From positions 1 through 35,387 of the forward strand of contig JBAQZZ010000169.1 of the NCBI GenBank assembly GCA_049791475.1: 35,387 nucleotides of DNA, in the 5' to 3' direction. This document shows, piece after piece, positions 23,341 through 32,643 of the stretch. The notes beneath the pieces are model-generated. The model did no database searches and was not told the DNA's origin. It saw only the letters and a program-made list of their open reading frames with translations. Position numbers and translations under genes: made by a program. Within the stretch, counting starts at the first letter, position 1; every line of letters starts with the position of its first letter. The DNA comes from CAXBID01 sp049791475 (lineage in GTDB: Bacteria; Bacteroidota; Bacteroidia; Flavobacteriales; Flavobacteriaceae).

Positions 23341-24675
23341 TTACTCATAACCGATAGTCACCGCTATAATTATACTTATTGCTGCAAGCAAGAAAATTAA
23401 AAAAGTTGGCTTTACTATAAACTTCACCCATTTATTATATGAAATACCACTAATTGCAAGTATCGCCATTAAGGCTCCATTTGTAGGTACAAATATATCG
23501 GCCATAACAGCTCCGTACTGATAAGCCAAAACACATGTTTGACGAGACAAACCTATTAAATCAGAAAGCGGAAGTAAAATAGGCATGGTCATAACAGCTT
23601 GACCAGAATAGCTTGGAATTGGAAAATGTAAAATTGAATGAGAAACCATCATTAAAACAGCCGATAAAGAAGCCGGAAGATATTGTAAAGGCCCGAAAAG
23701 TGCATTTACTATAGAGTCTATAATCATCCCTTCTTTTAAAATCAATGAGATACTATTTGCAAAACCAATTAGCATTGCTGCGAAAACCATTTCTTTAAAG
23801 CCAGAAATATAAGCTTCACCTGTTTCATTAACACCTAGTTTACCAATTAAACCAGATATAATTCCTAAAACAAAGAAGCTCGCAGATATTTCGTTAAAGC
23901 CCCAATCAAGTTTTAATAAACCATAGATTACAATACCAAAGGTTAAGCACAATAAAAACAGAATAATTTTAGATCTTACACTTATTGATTTGTTGTGTGA
24001 TGACATTTCTATCTTTTCTACTCTATTTTTACTGCTATAGTTTATTAGGTATAAAATCCATATAATGAAGACCACAAGAAACACAATAAGTCTAAATTCG
24101 CTTCCCGAAAGTAGTGTAAGTCCCGCCTCTTTCTGTGCTAGAACAACTGCAAACGGATTGGATGGACTAAAAGAGCTTCCAAGAACAGCAGAACCGTAAC
24201 TCATATAAATAGTAGTGAATTTATTATAGCCCAAACTTGCACCAAAAACAAGTAATATAGGCATCATCGCTATAAGTTCTTCCTGCATACCGATTGTAGC
24301 ACCAGCAGCAGTAAAAATAACAGAAACAATAATTAAACCGAGTACTTCTTTGCCTTTTAAAAGTTCTACAAGCTTACCAAGACCTTGAGATAAGGCGCCC
24401 GTTTTTTCTATAACATAAAAACACCCACCAAGTAGTAGTATTAAAACGATAACATCAGCTCGCCCTATTATACCTCTTGGAATGGTTAAAAACAAATCAA
24501 AAGCAGAAAGATGTTGGACATCAATCTGATTATACGAATTATTGACTACCTCAGTTATTCCCGATTCATCGTTTATAATTCTTTTATATTCTCCTTGAGG
24601 AATCAAATAAGTAAGAATCCAAGCTATAACTAGTACTCCGATAATAATTACAAAAGCATTTGGAAATTTTCGCAT
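23341..24675 (-). CDS. YfcC/DcuC-type anaerobic C4-dicarboxylate or amino-acid carrier
   Basis: 444 residues with about 12 hydrophobic segments. The family (PF03606) includes dicarboxylate carriers and YfcC-like proteins whose substrates are mostly unknown, some being basic amino acids or peptides. Blocks seen: N-terminal TYLIPQGEYKRI after the first helix, VLILLLGGCFYVIEKTGAL near residue 78, the conserved GMQEELIAMMPILL near 130, SYGSAVLGSSFSPSNPFAV near 160 and LPASLSAVLMMVSHSILHFP near 330. The gene stands at the upstream end of the accessory block; its own leader from 24676 contains no clear promoter box. Confidence 0.85.
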   Translation of the reverse strand: MRKFPNAFVIIIGVLVIAWILTYLIPQGEYKRIINDESGITEVVNNSYNQIDVQHLSAFDLFLTIPRGIIGRADVIVLILLLGGCFYVIEKTGALSQGLGKLVELLKGKEVLGLIIVSVIFTAAGATIGMQEELIAMMPILLVFGASLGYNKFTTIYMSYGSAVLGSSFSPSNPFAVVLAQKEAGLTLLSGSEFRLIVFLVVFIIWILYLINYSSKNRVEKIEMSSHNKSISVRSKIILFLLCLTFGIVIYGLLKLDWGFNEISASFFVLGIISGLIGKLGVNETGEAYISGFKEMVFAAMLIGFANSISLILKEGMIIDSIVNALFGPLQYLPASLSAVLMMVSHSILHFPIPSYSGQAVMTMPILLPLSDLIGLSRQTCVLAYQYGAVMADIFVPTNGALMAILAISGISYNKWVKFIVKPTFLIFLLAAISIIIAVTIGYE

Positions 24676-24851
24676 TTAATTTTTGAAATTATTGACTATA
24701 ACTAATTTTAAAATATTTTAATCAGGAACCTGACGAAGTTAGCTGTTTATTTAACAAAATCAAGCAAAATATATCATTTTATAAAGTTGTAATTTGTTAA
24801 TAACTCCTATTAAATTCTAAGTTCAGAATTCCAATTTCTAAATTGAATTTT

Positions 24852-24859
24852 TAACTTTG
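24852..24859 (+). promoter_or_regulatory. -7 promoter box of dnaX
   Basis: TAACTTTG fits TAnnTTTG and lies 25 bases before the ATG at 24885. Transcription would begin near 24866, so both the ATG at 24885 and the later TTG at 24930 are inside the message. The -33 box is weak. Confidence 0.5.
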
Positions 24860-24884
24860 TTACTTATTCAATAAGCATCATGAG

Positions 24885-26666
24885 ATGCTTGATATTGAAA
24901 CAAGTTCAACACAGGTAAATTCAGCAAAATTGGAACATTTTATAGTATCGGCTAGAAAATACAGACCACAAACGTTTAAAGACGTTGTGGGGCAGCAGGC
25001 TATTACAAATACGTTGTTAAATGCCATTGAAAATAATCATTTAGCACAAGCCTTACTATTTACAGGACCTCGTGGTGTTGGAAAAACTACCTGTGCACGT
25101 ATTTTGGCTAAAATGATTAATAGTGAAGGTAAAGAAACTAGTGATGAAGATTTTGCTTTTAATATTTTTGAATTAGATGCGGCTTCCAATAACTCGGTGG
25201 ATGATATTAGAAGTCTAACCGATCAAGTTCGTATTCCACCACAAGTTGGCAAATACAAAGTATATATTATTGACGAGGTGCACATGCTCTCACAAGCTGC
25301 CTTTAATGCCTTTTTAAAGACTTTAGAAGAACCCCCTAAACATTGTATATTTATTTTAGCAACTACCGAGAAACATAAAATTATACCAACCATTTTATCA
25401 CGTTGCCAAATTTTTGATTTCAAACGTATCACGGTAAAAGATGCCAAAAGTTATTTGAAATATATAGCTGAAGAACAAGGTATAACCGCAGATGATGACG
25501 CTTTGCATATTATTGCTCAAAAAGCAGACGGTGCCATGCGTGATGCGCTTTCTATTTTTGATCGTGTGGTTAGTTTTTCAGGTAAAAACTTAACGCGACA
25601 AGCTGTAACAGAAAATTTAAATGTATTAGATTACGAAACTTACTTTACAAGTACAGATTTTATATTAGAGAATAAAATTCCAGAATTATTATTACAATTT
25701 AATAATACCCTTTCTAAAGGTTTTGATGGGCATCATTTTATTGCAGGACTAGCCTCTCATTTCAGAGATTTATTGGTAAGTAAAACACCAGCAACTATTG
25801 AGTTACTAGAAGTAGGCGAACAAACCAAGAAAAAGTATTTAGAGCAATCTAAAAAAGCATCACAAGCGTTTCTGTTAAATGGAATAAATTTGGCTAATGA
25901 TTGTGATCTCAAATACAAAACTAGTAAAAACCAACGCTTACTTGTTGAGTTATGTTTAATGCAGCTTGCCTCTATCACTTTTGATGGAGAAAAAAAAAAT
26001 AGCAAGCATTACATAATTCCAGCCTCTTATTTTAAAAATAAAGGAATCACTCCTATTCCTGTTTCAATTCCTAAAAAAGAAATTGTAAAAGAATTTGACA
26101 AAACACCTATTGAGCAAAAAGAAGAAAAATTAGTTTCTGTAGATTCTAATCAAACTGAAGCTTTACAAGTAAAAGAACCACCAAAAATCATATTAAATCA
26201 AGATAGTAAAAGAACTTCCGGACTTTCGCTAAGTAGCATTAGAGCCAAAAAAGAGCATTTAATTAAGCAAATGGATGTGGTGATTGATGAGGAAAATTTA
26301 CCATCAGAACCTTTTCTTGATAAAGATTTTATGACTGCTTGGAATGCGTTTATTGAAAAACTAAGACAAGATGGTAAGCATAATTTAGCATCCATTTTAG
26401 GAATAGATACGCCAAAAATAAATGGTAATATTATTCATTTAGAATTTCCAAATGCAACTAATAAAGTTGAAGTTGAACGTCAACAATATGATCTTTTATC
26501 GTTTATAAGAAAGACACTTAATAATTACGATATTAGTTTATCTATAACAGTAAATGAAGTCATGGAAAAGCAATATGCTTACACTTCTAAAGATAAATTT
26601 GAAAAATTAAACGAAAAAAATCCTAATTTAGATGTGTTAAGAAAAACTTTCGATTTAGATGTTTAA
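24885..26666 (+). CDS. dnaX: DNA polymerase III subunit gamma/tau
   Basis: 593 residues. It is the clamp-loader ATPase of the replisome. Features: VSARKYRPQTFKDVVGQ, Walker A GPRGVGKTT near residue 70, YIIDEVHMLS (Walker B), ATTEKHKIIPTILSRCQ (sensor 1 and SRC motif) and a C-terminal tau-like part with PEPP linkers. The zinc-binding cysteine cluster of the E. coli protein is absent between KMINSEG and FELDAASNNSV, as I recall for other flavobacterial homologues. The start is odd: relatives begin at the residue equal to codon 16 here, which is TTG (24930). The 15 residues before it come partly from an interspersed repeat. It overlaps the next gene by 8 bases. Confidence 0.93.
   Translation: MLDIETSSTQVNSAKLEHFIVSARKYRPQTFKDVVGQQAITNTLLNAIENNHLAQALLFTGPRGVGKTTCARILAKMINSEGKETSDEDFAFNIFELDAASNNSVDDIRSLTDQVRIPPQVGKYKVYIIDEVHMLSQAAFNAFLKTLEEPPKHCIFILATTEKHKIIPTILSRCQIFDFKRITVKDAKSYLKYIAEEQGITADDDALHIIAQKADGAMRDALSIFDRVVSFSGKNLTRQAVTENLNVLDYETYFTSTDFILENKIPELLLQFNNTLSKGFDGHHFIAGLASHFRDLLVSKTPATIELLEVGEQTKKKYLEQSKKASQAFLLNGINLANDCDLKYKTSKNQRLLVELCLMQLASITFDGEKKNSKHYIIPASYFKNKGITPIPVSIPKKEIVKEFDKTPIEQKEEKLVSVDSNQTEALQVKEPPKIILNQDSKRTSGLSLSSIRAKKEHLIKQMDVVIDEENLPSEPFLDKDFMTAWNAFIEKLRQDGKHNLASILGIDTPKINGNIIHLEFPNATNKVEVERQQYDLLSFIRKTLNNYDISLSITVNEVMEKQYAYTSKDKFEKLNEKNPNLDVLRKTFDLDV
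24891..24913. repeat. Half-copy of the rnpB P3 repeat at the dnaX start
   Basis: It matches 17899-17921 in about 20 of 23 positions, with GAAACAAGTTCA identical. It encodes residues 3 to 10 of the dnaX N-terminal extension. A short inverted repeat AAGCATC/GATGCTT (24873-24890) stands just before it. Confidence 0.55.
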
Positions 26667-27246
26667 AACATTGTTTACAAATAAGTTACTGATTATTTTT
26701 TTTATTCTTGCGGTTGCTTTATCAAGCTGTGACGGTAGAGAAAGAGCTTATAAAAGTAACGCTGAAGTTTTAAGCGCTTCAAATTTATTGGAATCGTTTT
26801 CTGAGGAAACACATTTTATTCCGGAAGCACCTTTTGAGATTTTTACAGATACTATTTTAAGTAATGGGTTTCAAGTAAAAATAAAATACAATGCTATTGA
26901 AGATGATTTCATATCTAAAAAAGCAAAATCTAAAAACGATTCCATAATAAATACTAATCATAAAAACTTTGAAGCTAACTTAATAGTTTATAAAAGTAAA
27001 AGACTTATAATTGAACAGACTTTGAATAAAGATGCCTTCTCTAAAACAGATAATACAGCTTTTTTTCAAAATGCAATTATGCAGTTTGTTTGGGTAGATT
27101 ATGATGCATCAAATGACCATTATATCAGTTTAAACACCTCTTTTTGTATTCCAGAAACAGAATCTTGTAAAGATTTTAGCATCAAAATTGATTCATTTGG
27201 AATTGTTGCAATAGAAGAAATTAACCTTACTTCTAAAATCTTATAA
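26659..27246 (+). CDS. DUF4738-like lipoprotein
   Basis: 195 residues. The signal MFKTLFTNKLLIIFFILAVALSSC has a lipobox (LSSC), so the protein is membrane-anchored. The body is beta-rich: FEIFTDTILSNGFQVKIKY near residue 60, NFEANLIVYKSKRLIIEQTL near 105 and a C-terminal strand SFGIVAIEEI. It resembles DUF4738 proteins of Bacteroidota, with no known activity. The start overlaps the end of dnaX by 8 bases and miaE begins 2 bases after the stop, so the three form one operon although the functions differ. Confidence 0.7.
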   Translation: MFKTLFTNKLLIIFFILAVALSSCDGRERAYKSNAEVLSASNLLESFSEETHFIPEAPFEIFTDTILSNGFQVKIKYNAIEDDFISKKAKSKNDSIINTNHKNFEANLIVYKSKRLIIEQTLNKDAFSKTDNTAFFQNAIMQFVWVDYDASNDHYISLNTSFCIPETESCKDFSIKIDSFGIVAIEEINLTSKIL

Positions 27247-27248
27247 TT

Positions 27249-27830
27249 ATGCTAGGATTAAAATTACCAACAGACCCGCGTTGGGTTAATATTGTAGAAA
27301 AAAATATTGAAGAAATACTTACAGACCATGCGTTTTGTGAGCAAAAAGCAGCAAGTACGGCTATTTCGCTTATTGTTAGTTTTCCAGAATATTCAGATTT
27401 AGTGCAAGAAATGACCGCTTTAGTAAAAGAAGAAATAAGTCATTTTAAAATGGTACACGATAAAATACTTGAGCGTGGTTGGATACTTGGTAGAGATAGA
27501 AAGGATGATTATGTTTTACAACTCATTAAATTCTTTCCAAAAGGAGGTAGCAGAACCACACAGTTAGTGAATCGCCTTTTATACGCCGCATTAATTGAAG
27601 CTAGAAGTTGTGAGCGTTTCAGATTATTATCTGAAGAATTAGAAGATAAAGAACTAGCGACCTTTTATAGAAATTTAATGGTAAGTGAAGCCAACCACTA
27701 TACCATGTTTTTGGGTTTTGCCAGACAATATGGAAATAAAAAAGAAGTTGACACCAAATGGCAGCAACTTCTTGAATATGAGCGTGAAATTATTTCTAAT
27801 TTAGGAACAAGTGAAGCTATTCACGGTTAA
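27249..27830 (+). CDS. miaE: tRNA 2-methylthio-N6-isopentenyladenosine hydroxylase
   Basis: 193 residues, usual length. It is a ferritin-like diiron oxygenase that hydroxylates ms2i6A at position 37 of tRNAs. Carboxylate and His ligands are visible in the four-helix bundle: DHAFCEQKAASTAISL (Glu), LVKEEISHFKMVHD (Glu, His), ALIEARSCERFRLL (Glu) and MVSEANHYTMFLGF (Glu, His). It needs MiaA and MiaB products as substrate. Its stop overlaps the convergent outer-membrane gene, with the two stop codons sharing TTAA. Confidence 0.93.
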   Translation: MLGLKLPTDPRWVNIVEKNIEEILTDHAFCEQKAASTAISLIVSFPEYSDLVQEMTALVKEEISHFKMVHDKILERGWILGRDRKDDYVLQLIKFFPKGGSRTTQLVNRLLYAALIEARSCERFRLLSEELEDKELATFYRNLMVSEANHYTMFLGFARQYGNKKEVDTKWQQLLEYEREIISNLGTSEAIHG

Positions 27831-28408
27831 AATTTATAACCAACTCCAATTTGAACACTAGTGTTTTGAGCTGAAATAGCTAAGTTATCATCAAAAACAT
27901 CTGAAATACCATAAGTATATCTCACATCTGCAAAAAGCATATGTGTTAATTTATACTCTAAACCAGCAACACCTGAATAGGCGAAATTTTTAACGCCATC
28001 ATCCTTTTTGTTTGATTTTAAACTCGCTTGCGGACCAATACCAATTTTAACTTTTTCACTTAATCTAAATTTGATAAGAACTGGTGCTTGAATATAATCT
28101 AATTGTAAAACTTCTATTTTTGCGCCTTCTGGCGAAAATTGAATTTCTGGTACTACAGAAACCGTTTTAGACAAACCAATATCAGCAAAAAAACCAATAT
28201 AGAAACTGTTTCTGTGTTTGTTTTCCATAGGCGGAGCGTCGTCAAAATCTAAATTAGAAATTGTTAAACCACCTCTAACGCCATACTTAATACCTTGAAA
28301 TGTAGAGCCTTCAGATTTTGTTTCTTCAATATCTTTAACTTCTTCATTTTGAGAAAATCCGTAATAAGAAAAATTAAGTAGGATAATAAATAGTAATGCT
28401 TTTTTCAT
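27827..28408 (-). CDS. Outer-membrane beta-barrel protein (PorT-like/porin family)
   Basis: 193 residues. The signal peptide is MKKALLFIILLNFSYYGFSQ. After an acidic linker (about 20-38) the chain alternates hydrophobic and polar residues in strands: KYGVRGGLTISNLDFD, SFYIGFFADIGLSKTVSVVP, EIQFSP, APVLIKFRLSEKVKIGIGPQ, AGLEYKLTHMLFADVRYTYG, and the last strand SVQIGVGYKF ends with the aromatic Phe needed for barrel insertion. This fits an eight-stranded barrel. Function beyond an outer-membrane location is unknown. It is convergent with miaE, overlapping by 4 bases. Confidence 0.85.
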   Translation of the reverse strand: MKKALLFIILLNFSYYGFSQNEEVKDIEETKSEGSTFQGIKYGVRGGLTISNLDFDDAPPMENKHRNSFYIGFFADIGLSKTVSVVPEIQFSPEGAKIEVLQLDYIQAPVLIKFRLSEKVKIGIGPQASLKSNKKDDGVKNFAYSGVAGLEYKLTHMLFADVRYTYGISDVFDDNLAISAQNTSVQIGVGYKF

Positions 28409-28429
28409 AATTAAATAGTTTTGGGATAT

Positions 28430-28593
28430 AGAACTGGTTTAAACTTTTTTCAATTGGCTACAAAATGATATTTTTTCCTCACTTTTTGTCTTTTTATAAC
28501 TCCGTAACGATGTGCTATGCATTTCAAAAAAGACTTCAATTGATCAAAAAACCTCTATTTTTCGCTTCAATCAAAAAAATTTAAACCAGTTCT
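28430..28593. repeat. 164-base element bounded by long inverted repeats (MITE-like)
   Basis: Perfect 14-base ends AGAACTGGTTTAAA (28430-28443) and their complement (28580-28593), extended inward with a few mismatches to about 24 bases. A nested pair GTCTTTTT/AAAAAGAC flanks a GC-richer centre (TAACTCCGTAACGATGTGCT). No ORF. It lies upstream of the outer-membrane gene and may act in its leader. A target duplication is not evident. The rest of 28409-28673 holds nothing else I can support. Confidence 0.55.
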
Positions 28594-28673
28594 TAATTTT
28601 ATATCAATTATACGCGGACGAATATATATTAATTATGCATATTGTAATATTTTAAAAGCTAAAGTGCAAAATT

Positions 28674-29579
28674 TTACTGTGTATTACTAGAAACGGTATC
28701 ATAATATATACTTTTTATAATACCATCTGCTAATCCAATTTTTGGAACATATATGTTTTTTGCACCACTCCATTTCATTGCAGACAGGTAAATTCTCATC
28801 GCTGGAATAATGACATCAGCTCTATCTTGGTTTAAATCAAGTTCGGTAATTCGCTCTTCATAAGAGTACGTTTGAAGCATATTATAATAAGAGGTCATGT
28901 AAAAGAAGGAAAGTGGTTTACCCATTGCTTTTCCTGAGACTTTGAATATTTTATTGATGTTTCCGCCTGAACCAATAACATCAATTTTATCATAACCCAT
29001 AACATTTGATCTAATCCAAATTTCTAATTCTTTCCAAGATTCGCTTTTTACCATATCATTAAGCAAACGAACCGTACCAATTTTAAAAGAATGTGATGCA
29101 ACTGGATTACCTCTATCAATTACTGTAAACTCTGTACTACCGCCACCTACATCAACATATAAGTAGGTTTTATTTACATCTATGTATTTATTTAAATCGG
29201 TTGCTGCAATAATAGCTGCTTCTTCTTCGCCCTCAATCACATCAATACTAATCCCAGAACTTTCTAAAACTAAATCTACAACTTGTTTTCCGTTTAAGGA
29301 TTCTCGCATTGCTGAAGTTGCACAAGCTTTGTATTTTACCACTTTATGAGATTTCATTAGTAATTTAAAGGCATGCATAGTATCTAAAATACGTTGTGTG
29401 TTTTCTTTTGAGATTTTATTTTTTATAAAAACATCTGCTCCCAAACGAATAGGCACACGAACTAAGGAGTTTTTTTTAAACTGAACTGGCTTCCCTTTTT
29501 GTTCTATTATGTTTGATATAAGTAGTCTTACCGCATTCGAGCCAATATCAATAGCTGCGTATTTTTTTATTGAGAGCAT
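28674..29579 (-). CDS. ppx: Exopolyphosphatase / Ppx-GppA phosphatase
   Basis: 301 residues. It removes phosphate from polyphosphate or from pppGpp. ASKHA-fold blocks: phosphate-1 YAAIDIGSNAVRLLIS (residues 7-22), VIEGEEEAAI near 120, phosphate-2 YLYVDVGGGSTEFTVI near 140, and DVIGSGGNINKIF near 205. It is the short two-domain form, lacking the C-terminal half of E. coli Ppx. The start is 1 base after the ppk1 stop, so the polyphosphate-making and polyphosphate-degrading enzymes are made from one message, as is common. Confidence 0.93.
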   Translation of the reverse strand: MLSIKKYAAIDIGSNAVRLLISNIIEQKGKPVQFKKNSLVRVPIRLGADVFIKNKISKENTQRILDTMHAFKLLMKSHKVVKYKACATSAMRESLNGKQVVDLVLESSGISIDVIEGEEEAAIIAATDLNKYIDVNKTYLYVDVGGGSTEFTVIDRGNPVASHSFKIGTVRLLNDMVKSESWKELEIWIRSNVMGYDKIDVIGSGGNINKIFKVSGKAMGKPLSFFYMTSYYNMLQTYSYEERITELDLNQDRADVIIPAMRIYLSAMKWSGAKNIYVPKIGLADGIIKSIYYDTVSSNTQ

Positions 29580-29580
29580 A

Positions 29581-31644
29581 TTAGTTTTCTAGATGTTTTA
29601 AATAATAATCGTAAATAGCAAATTGTGATCTTACTTTTTCTTTATCATTTACTTTGTATTCATTTTCAATTGAGGTGTTTAAAAGTCTTGCTTTTACATT
29701 ATCATTCCAACTCAGATTAAAAGTATCGATAACTTGCTTTTTGATATTCTCATCATAAACAGGACAACTTACTTCTACCCTATTTTCTATATTTCTGGAC
29801 ATCCAATCTGCTGAAGAAATATAAACTTTTGAATCGCCATTATTGCCAAAAATATAAATTCGAGAATGCTCTAAAAACTTATCAATGATACTAATAACCT
29901 CAATGTTTTCACTCATTCCTTTAACACCTGGAATTAAGCAACAAATACCACGCACAATCATTTGTATTTTTACACCGGCTCTACTAGCTTCATACAATTT
30001 ATCAATCATGGTGTAGCTAGAAATACTGTTCATTTTCAATCTTATAAAACCTTCTTTACCTGCTTTTACACTTTCTATTTCTTTATTAATGAGTTTAAAA
30101 ATAGCAGTTTGTGTGTAATGTGGTGATGTAATAAGATGTTTGTATCTGTGAATTTTATAGTTAATATGGAAGAAATTGAATATTTTATTTACATCTTTTA
30201 GAATTTTTTGATCGGAAGTAAACAACGTATGATCCGTATATATTTTTGCTGTAGATTCGTTAAAATTACCTGTGCTTATAAAGCCATAACGCCGTAACTT
30301 CTTACCTTCTTCTCTTTCTATAACACACATTTTACTGTGAACTTTTAAGCCTTTTACGCCAAAAATTAAGTTCACACCTTCGTCTTCCATTTGTTGCGCA
30401 TAATCAATATTTGCCTGTTCATCAAAGCGTGCTCGAAGTTCTATAGACACCGTTACTGATTTTCCGTTAATAGCTGCATTTATTAATGAACTCGCTATGT
30501 GCGAAATTTGCGCAAGTCTATAAATAGTAATTTTTATGGTTTTTACACTTGGGTCTAATGCCGCTTCTCTTAAAAATTTAACGATGTATGAAAATGTTTG
30601 ATAGGGTGCATAAAGTAGATAATCCTTTTTTGCAATATTAGTGAAGATACTTTCTTCAAGACTTAATCCTTTTATAGGTAAAGGATCTATTTTATCATAC
30701 ATCAAATCCGTTCTTCCTAAACTAGGAAAGCCCATATAATCTCTTCTGTTATGATAACGGCCACCGGGTATAATACTATCGGTACTATCAATGCCCATTT
30801 TAGACATTAAATACGCTAATGTCTCTTTGTGTATATTTTTGTCATAGACAAAACGCACGGGTTCACCAATTTGTCTGTGTTTTACACTATCCGATATTTT
30901 TTCAATGAAACTTTTACTTAAATCGCTTTCAAAATCTAACTCGGCATCACGTGTAATTTTTATCATGTGAGCAGAAACACTTTTATAATCAAATATATTA
31001 AAGATATCGCCTAAACAATGACGCAACAAATCGTCAATCATTATAATATAGTTCTTATTTCCCTGCTTCGGAAGCTCTATAAATCTATTTATATTTTTAG
31101 GTATTTCTATTAATGCGAATTGCCTTTTATCATCAGCCATTAATAATCTAACAGCCAAATAAGCTGCACTATCTTTTAAATTGGGAAGTACAACTAAATC
31201 GTTTAAAATAATGGTAACTAACGCTGGACTTACTTTTCTTATGAAATAGCGCTTTATAAAATCGTGTTGTTTGTCATCTATTTGAGTTTCATCAATACTA
31301 TAAATATCTTCATCTTCTAGTTTCGATTTAATATTTTTTAATATTTCTAAACTATCACTCTGTTGCTTGATTACAATTCTTGTGATAATTTCTAGCAATT
31401 CTGCAGCTTTTATACCTCCAAGTTCGTTTTTACCGCCTTTACCAGCCTGAACGATGCGTTTTACGGTAGCGTATCTTACTTTAAAAAACTCATCTAAATT
31501 ATTAGAGAAAATACCTAAAAACCGTAAACGCTCTATTAAGGGAACGGTTTCATCTGATGCTTCTTGCAAAACCCTTCCGTTAAACTGTAACCAGCTTATT
31601 TCTCTATTAATATAGGTGTTATTCTGTACTTCGGTTTTAATCAT
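29581..31644 (-). CDS. ppk1: Polyphosphate kinase 1
   Basis: 687 residues. It polymerises the gamma-phosphate of ATP into polyphosphate at the membrane. Domains in order: N domain (NREISWLQFNGRVLQEA, RLRFLGIFSNNLDEFFKVR), middle head domain, and two phospholipase-D-like catalytic domains. The autophosphorylated His is in GLKVHSKMCVIE (His436, equal to E. coli His435), followed by STGNFNESTAKIYTDHTLF and NSISSYTMIDKLYEASRAGV. The YAPYQTFSYIVKFLREAALD block has Gln in place of the frequent His. Complete. It is the middle gene of sixA-ppk1-ppx. Confidence 0.95.
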   Translation of the reverse strand: MIKTEVQNNTYINREISWLQFNGRVLQEASDETVPLIERLRFLGIFSNNLDEFFKVRYATVKRIVQAGKGGKNELGGIKAAELLEIITRIVIKQQSDSLEILKNIKSKLEDEDIYSIDETQIDDKQHDFIKRYFIRKVSPALVTIILNDLVVLPNLKDSAAYLAVRLLMADDKRQFALIEIPKNINRFIELPKQGNKNYIIMIDDLLRHCLGDIFNIFDYKSVSAHMIKITRDAELDFESDLSKSFIEKISDSVKHRQIGEPVRFVYDKNIHKETLAYLMSKMGIDSTDSIIPGGRYHNRRDYMGFPSLGRTDLMYDKIDPLPIKGLSLEESIFTNIAKKDYLLYAPYQTFSYIVKFLREAALDPSVKTIKITIYRLAQISHIASSLINAAINGKSVTVSIELRARFDEQANIDYAQQMEDEGVNLIFGVKGLKVHSKMCVIEREEGKKLRRYGFISTGNFNESTAKIYTDHTLFTSDQKILKDVNKIFNFFHINYKIHRYKHLITSPHYTQTAIFKLINKEIESVKAGKEGFIRLKMNSISSYTMIDKLYEASRAGVKIQMIVRGICCLIPGVKGMSENIEVISIIDKFLEHSRIYIFGNNGDSKVYISSADWMSRNIENRVEVSCPVYDENIKKQVIDTFNLSWNDNVKARLLNTSIENEYKVNDKEKVRSQFAIYDYYLKHLEN

Positions 31645-31724
31645 TATTAACTCTTATTATAGGCACAAATATATTCTATTTAAGATTAAAATATCAATAA
31701 AATAGCTGTGTGTTTTAATAAAAG

Positions 31725-32213
31725 TTAAGATTTTAAGTCTCTTGGGAATAAGGTTGAGATTGTTTTTCCTTGATTTAGATTTTTCCAAAAATCAATTTCA
31801 AATTCTATGATAGTTACCCCGCAAGTTGGTACATTATCAATATATTTATCGCCATAAGTATTTACGAAAGATGTGATGGCATGATTGTGGCCAAAAATCA
31901 TTAAATGGTTTATAGAATCATCACATTGTTTTATGGTCTGAGTTAAATTTTCACCAGAAAAATCATATAAATTATGATTTAAACGAAAGAGTTCTTGAAT
32001 AATATTGAGATTATCCATAAAGATATCAGCGGTAGTTTTTGCTCTTACAGCATCACTTGATAAAACTAAATCGATAGTTAAATTTTTGCTTTTTACATGT
32101 TTAGATAACATTAAAGCATCATTCTGCCCTCTTTTGTTTAGTGGTCTTTCGTGGTCTATAACATCATATTCCCAAGAAGATTTTGCATGCCTTACTAAAA
32201 TTAGTGTTTTCAT
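31725..32213 (-). CDS. sixA: SixA-type phosphohistidine phosphatase
   Basis: 162 residues. This histidine-phosphatase branch removes phosphate from phosphohistidine proteins. The catalytic motif LVRHAKSSWEY (His9 in RHAKSSW) is typical of SixA, with SSDAVRAKTTADIF near residue 53 and the second His in MIFGHNHAITSF near 108. It is the first gene of the run with ppk1 (80-base gap) and ppx. Ppk1 forms a phosphohistidine intermediate, which makes the pairing suggestive, though no direct link is known to me. Confidence 0.88.
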   Translation of the reverse strand: MKTLILVRHAKSSWEYDVIDHERPLNKRGQNDALMLSKHVKSKNLTIDLVLSSDAVRAKTTADIFMDNLNIIQELFRLNHNLYDFSGENLTQTIKQCDDSINHLMIFGHNHAITSFVNTYGDKYIDNVPTCGVTIIEFEIDFWKNLNQGKTISTLFPRDLKS

Positions 32214-32512
32214 AAATATTCGATGAAATAGTTAAAAATATCGATTAAATGTGATTTATCTAAACTTAAAAACGGTTATTTGTTCAATAAAAGTAATAAA
32301 AAAAGAGGTTATAAATTAATATAAAGGTTAAATAACAATAGGCTAAGAAGTTAGGCAATATAGTACTCGTTAAATATGTAAATTATTTCGATTAAATGAT
32401 TTTGAAAGCTTTTAAACGAATTTTTAAGTGATTTACCATTTATTTTTGAACAACTAAGAACATATACGTTGTTTTGCTTCACCTACTAAGTAAATTAAAA
32501 GATATTAAAGTT

Positions 32513-32605
32513 ATGATCCCAAATCTAATTACATATTGTAAAAGAGCTGTTTTGCTCTCTATGTTTTCCCTCACTGTTTTTTCCCTCAAAGACATTTTAA
32601 ATTAA
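32513..32605 (+). CDS. Possible 30-residue leader or relic signal peptide
   Basis: ATG at 32513 to TAA at 32605. The product begins MIPNLITYCKRAVLLSMF, a charged start followed by a hydrophobic stretch (LLSMFSLTVFSL), so it resembles a signal peptide and then stops. It might be a regulatory leader for the secreted-protein gene 72 bases downstream, the remains of a truncated surface protein, or chance. The hairpin between the two favours regulation. I cannot decide. Confidence 0.3.
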   Translation: MIPNLITYCKRAVLLSMFSLTVFSLKDILN

Positions 32606-32613
32606 CAATAAAT

Positions 32614-32643
32614 ACCATTTGTGACTATTAAAAGTCAAATGGT
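32614..32643 (+). promoter_or_regulatory. Hairpin between the small ORF and the next gene
   Basis: Left arm ACCATTTGTGACT and right arm AGTCAAATGGT pair with a 2-base bulge around a 6-base loop. There is no T run, so it is a structure in the leader and not a clear terminator. Confidence 0.4.
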
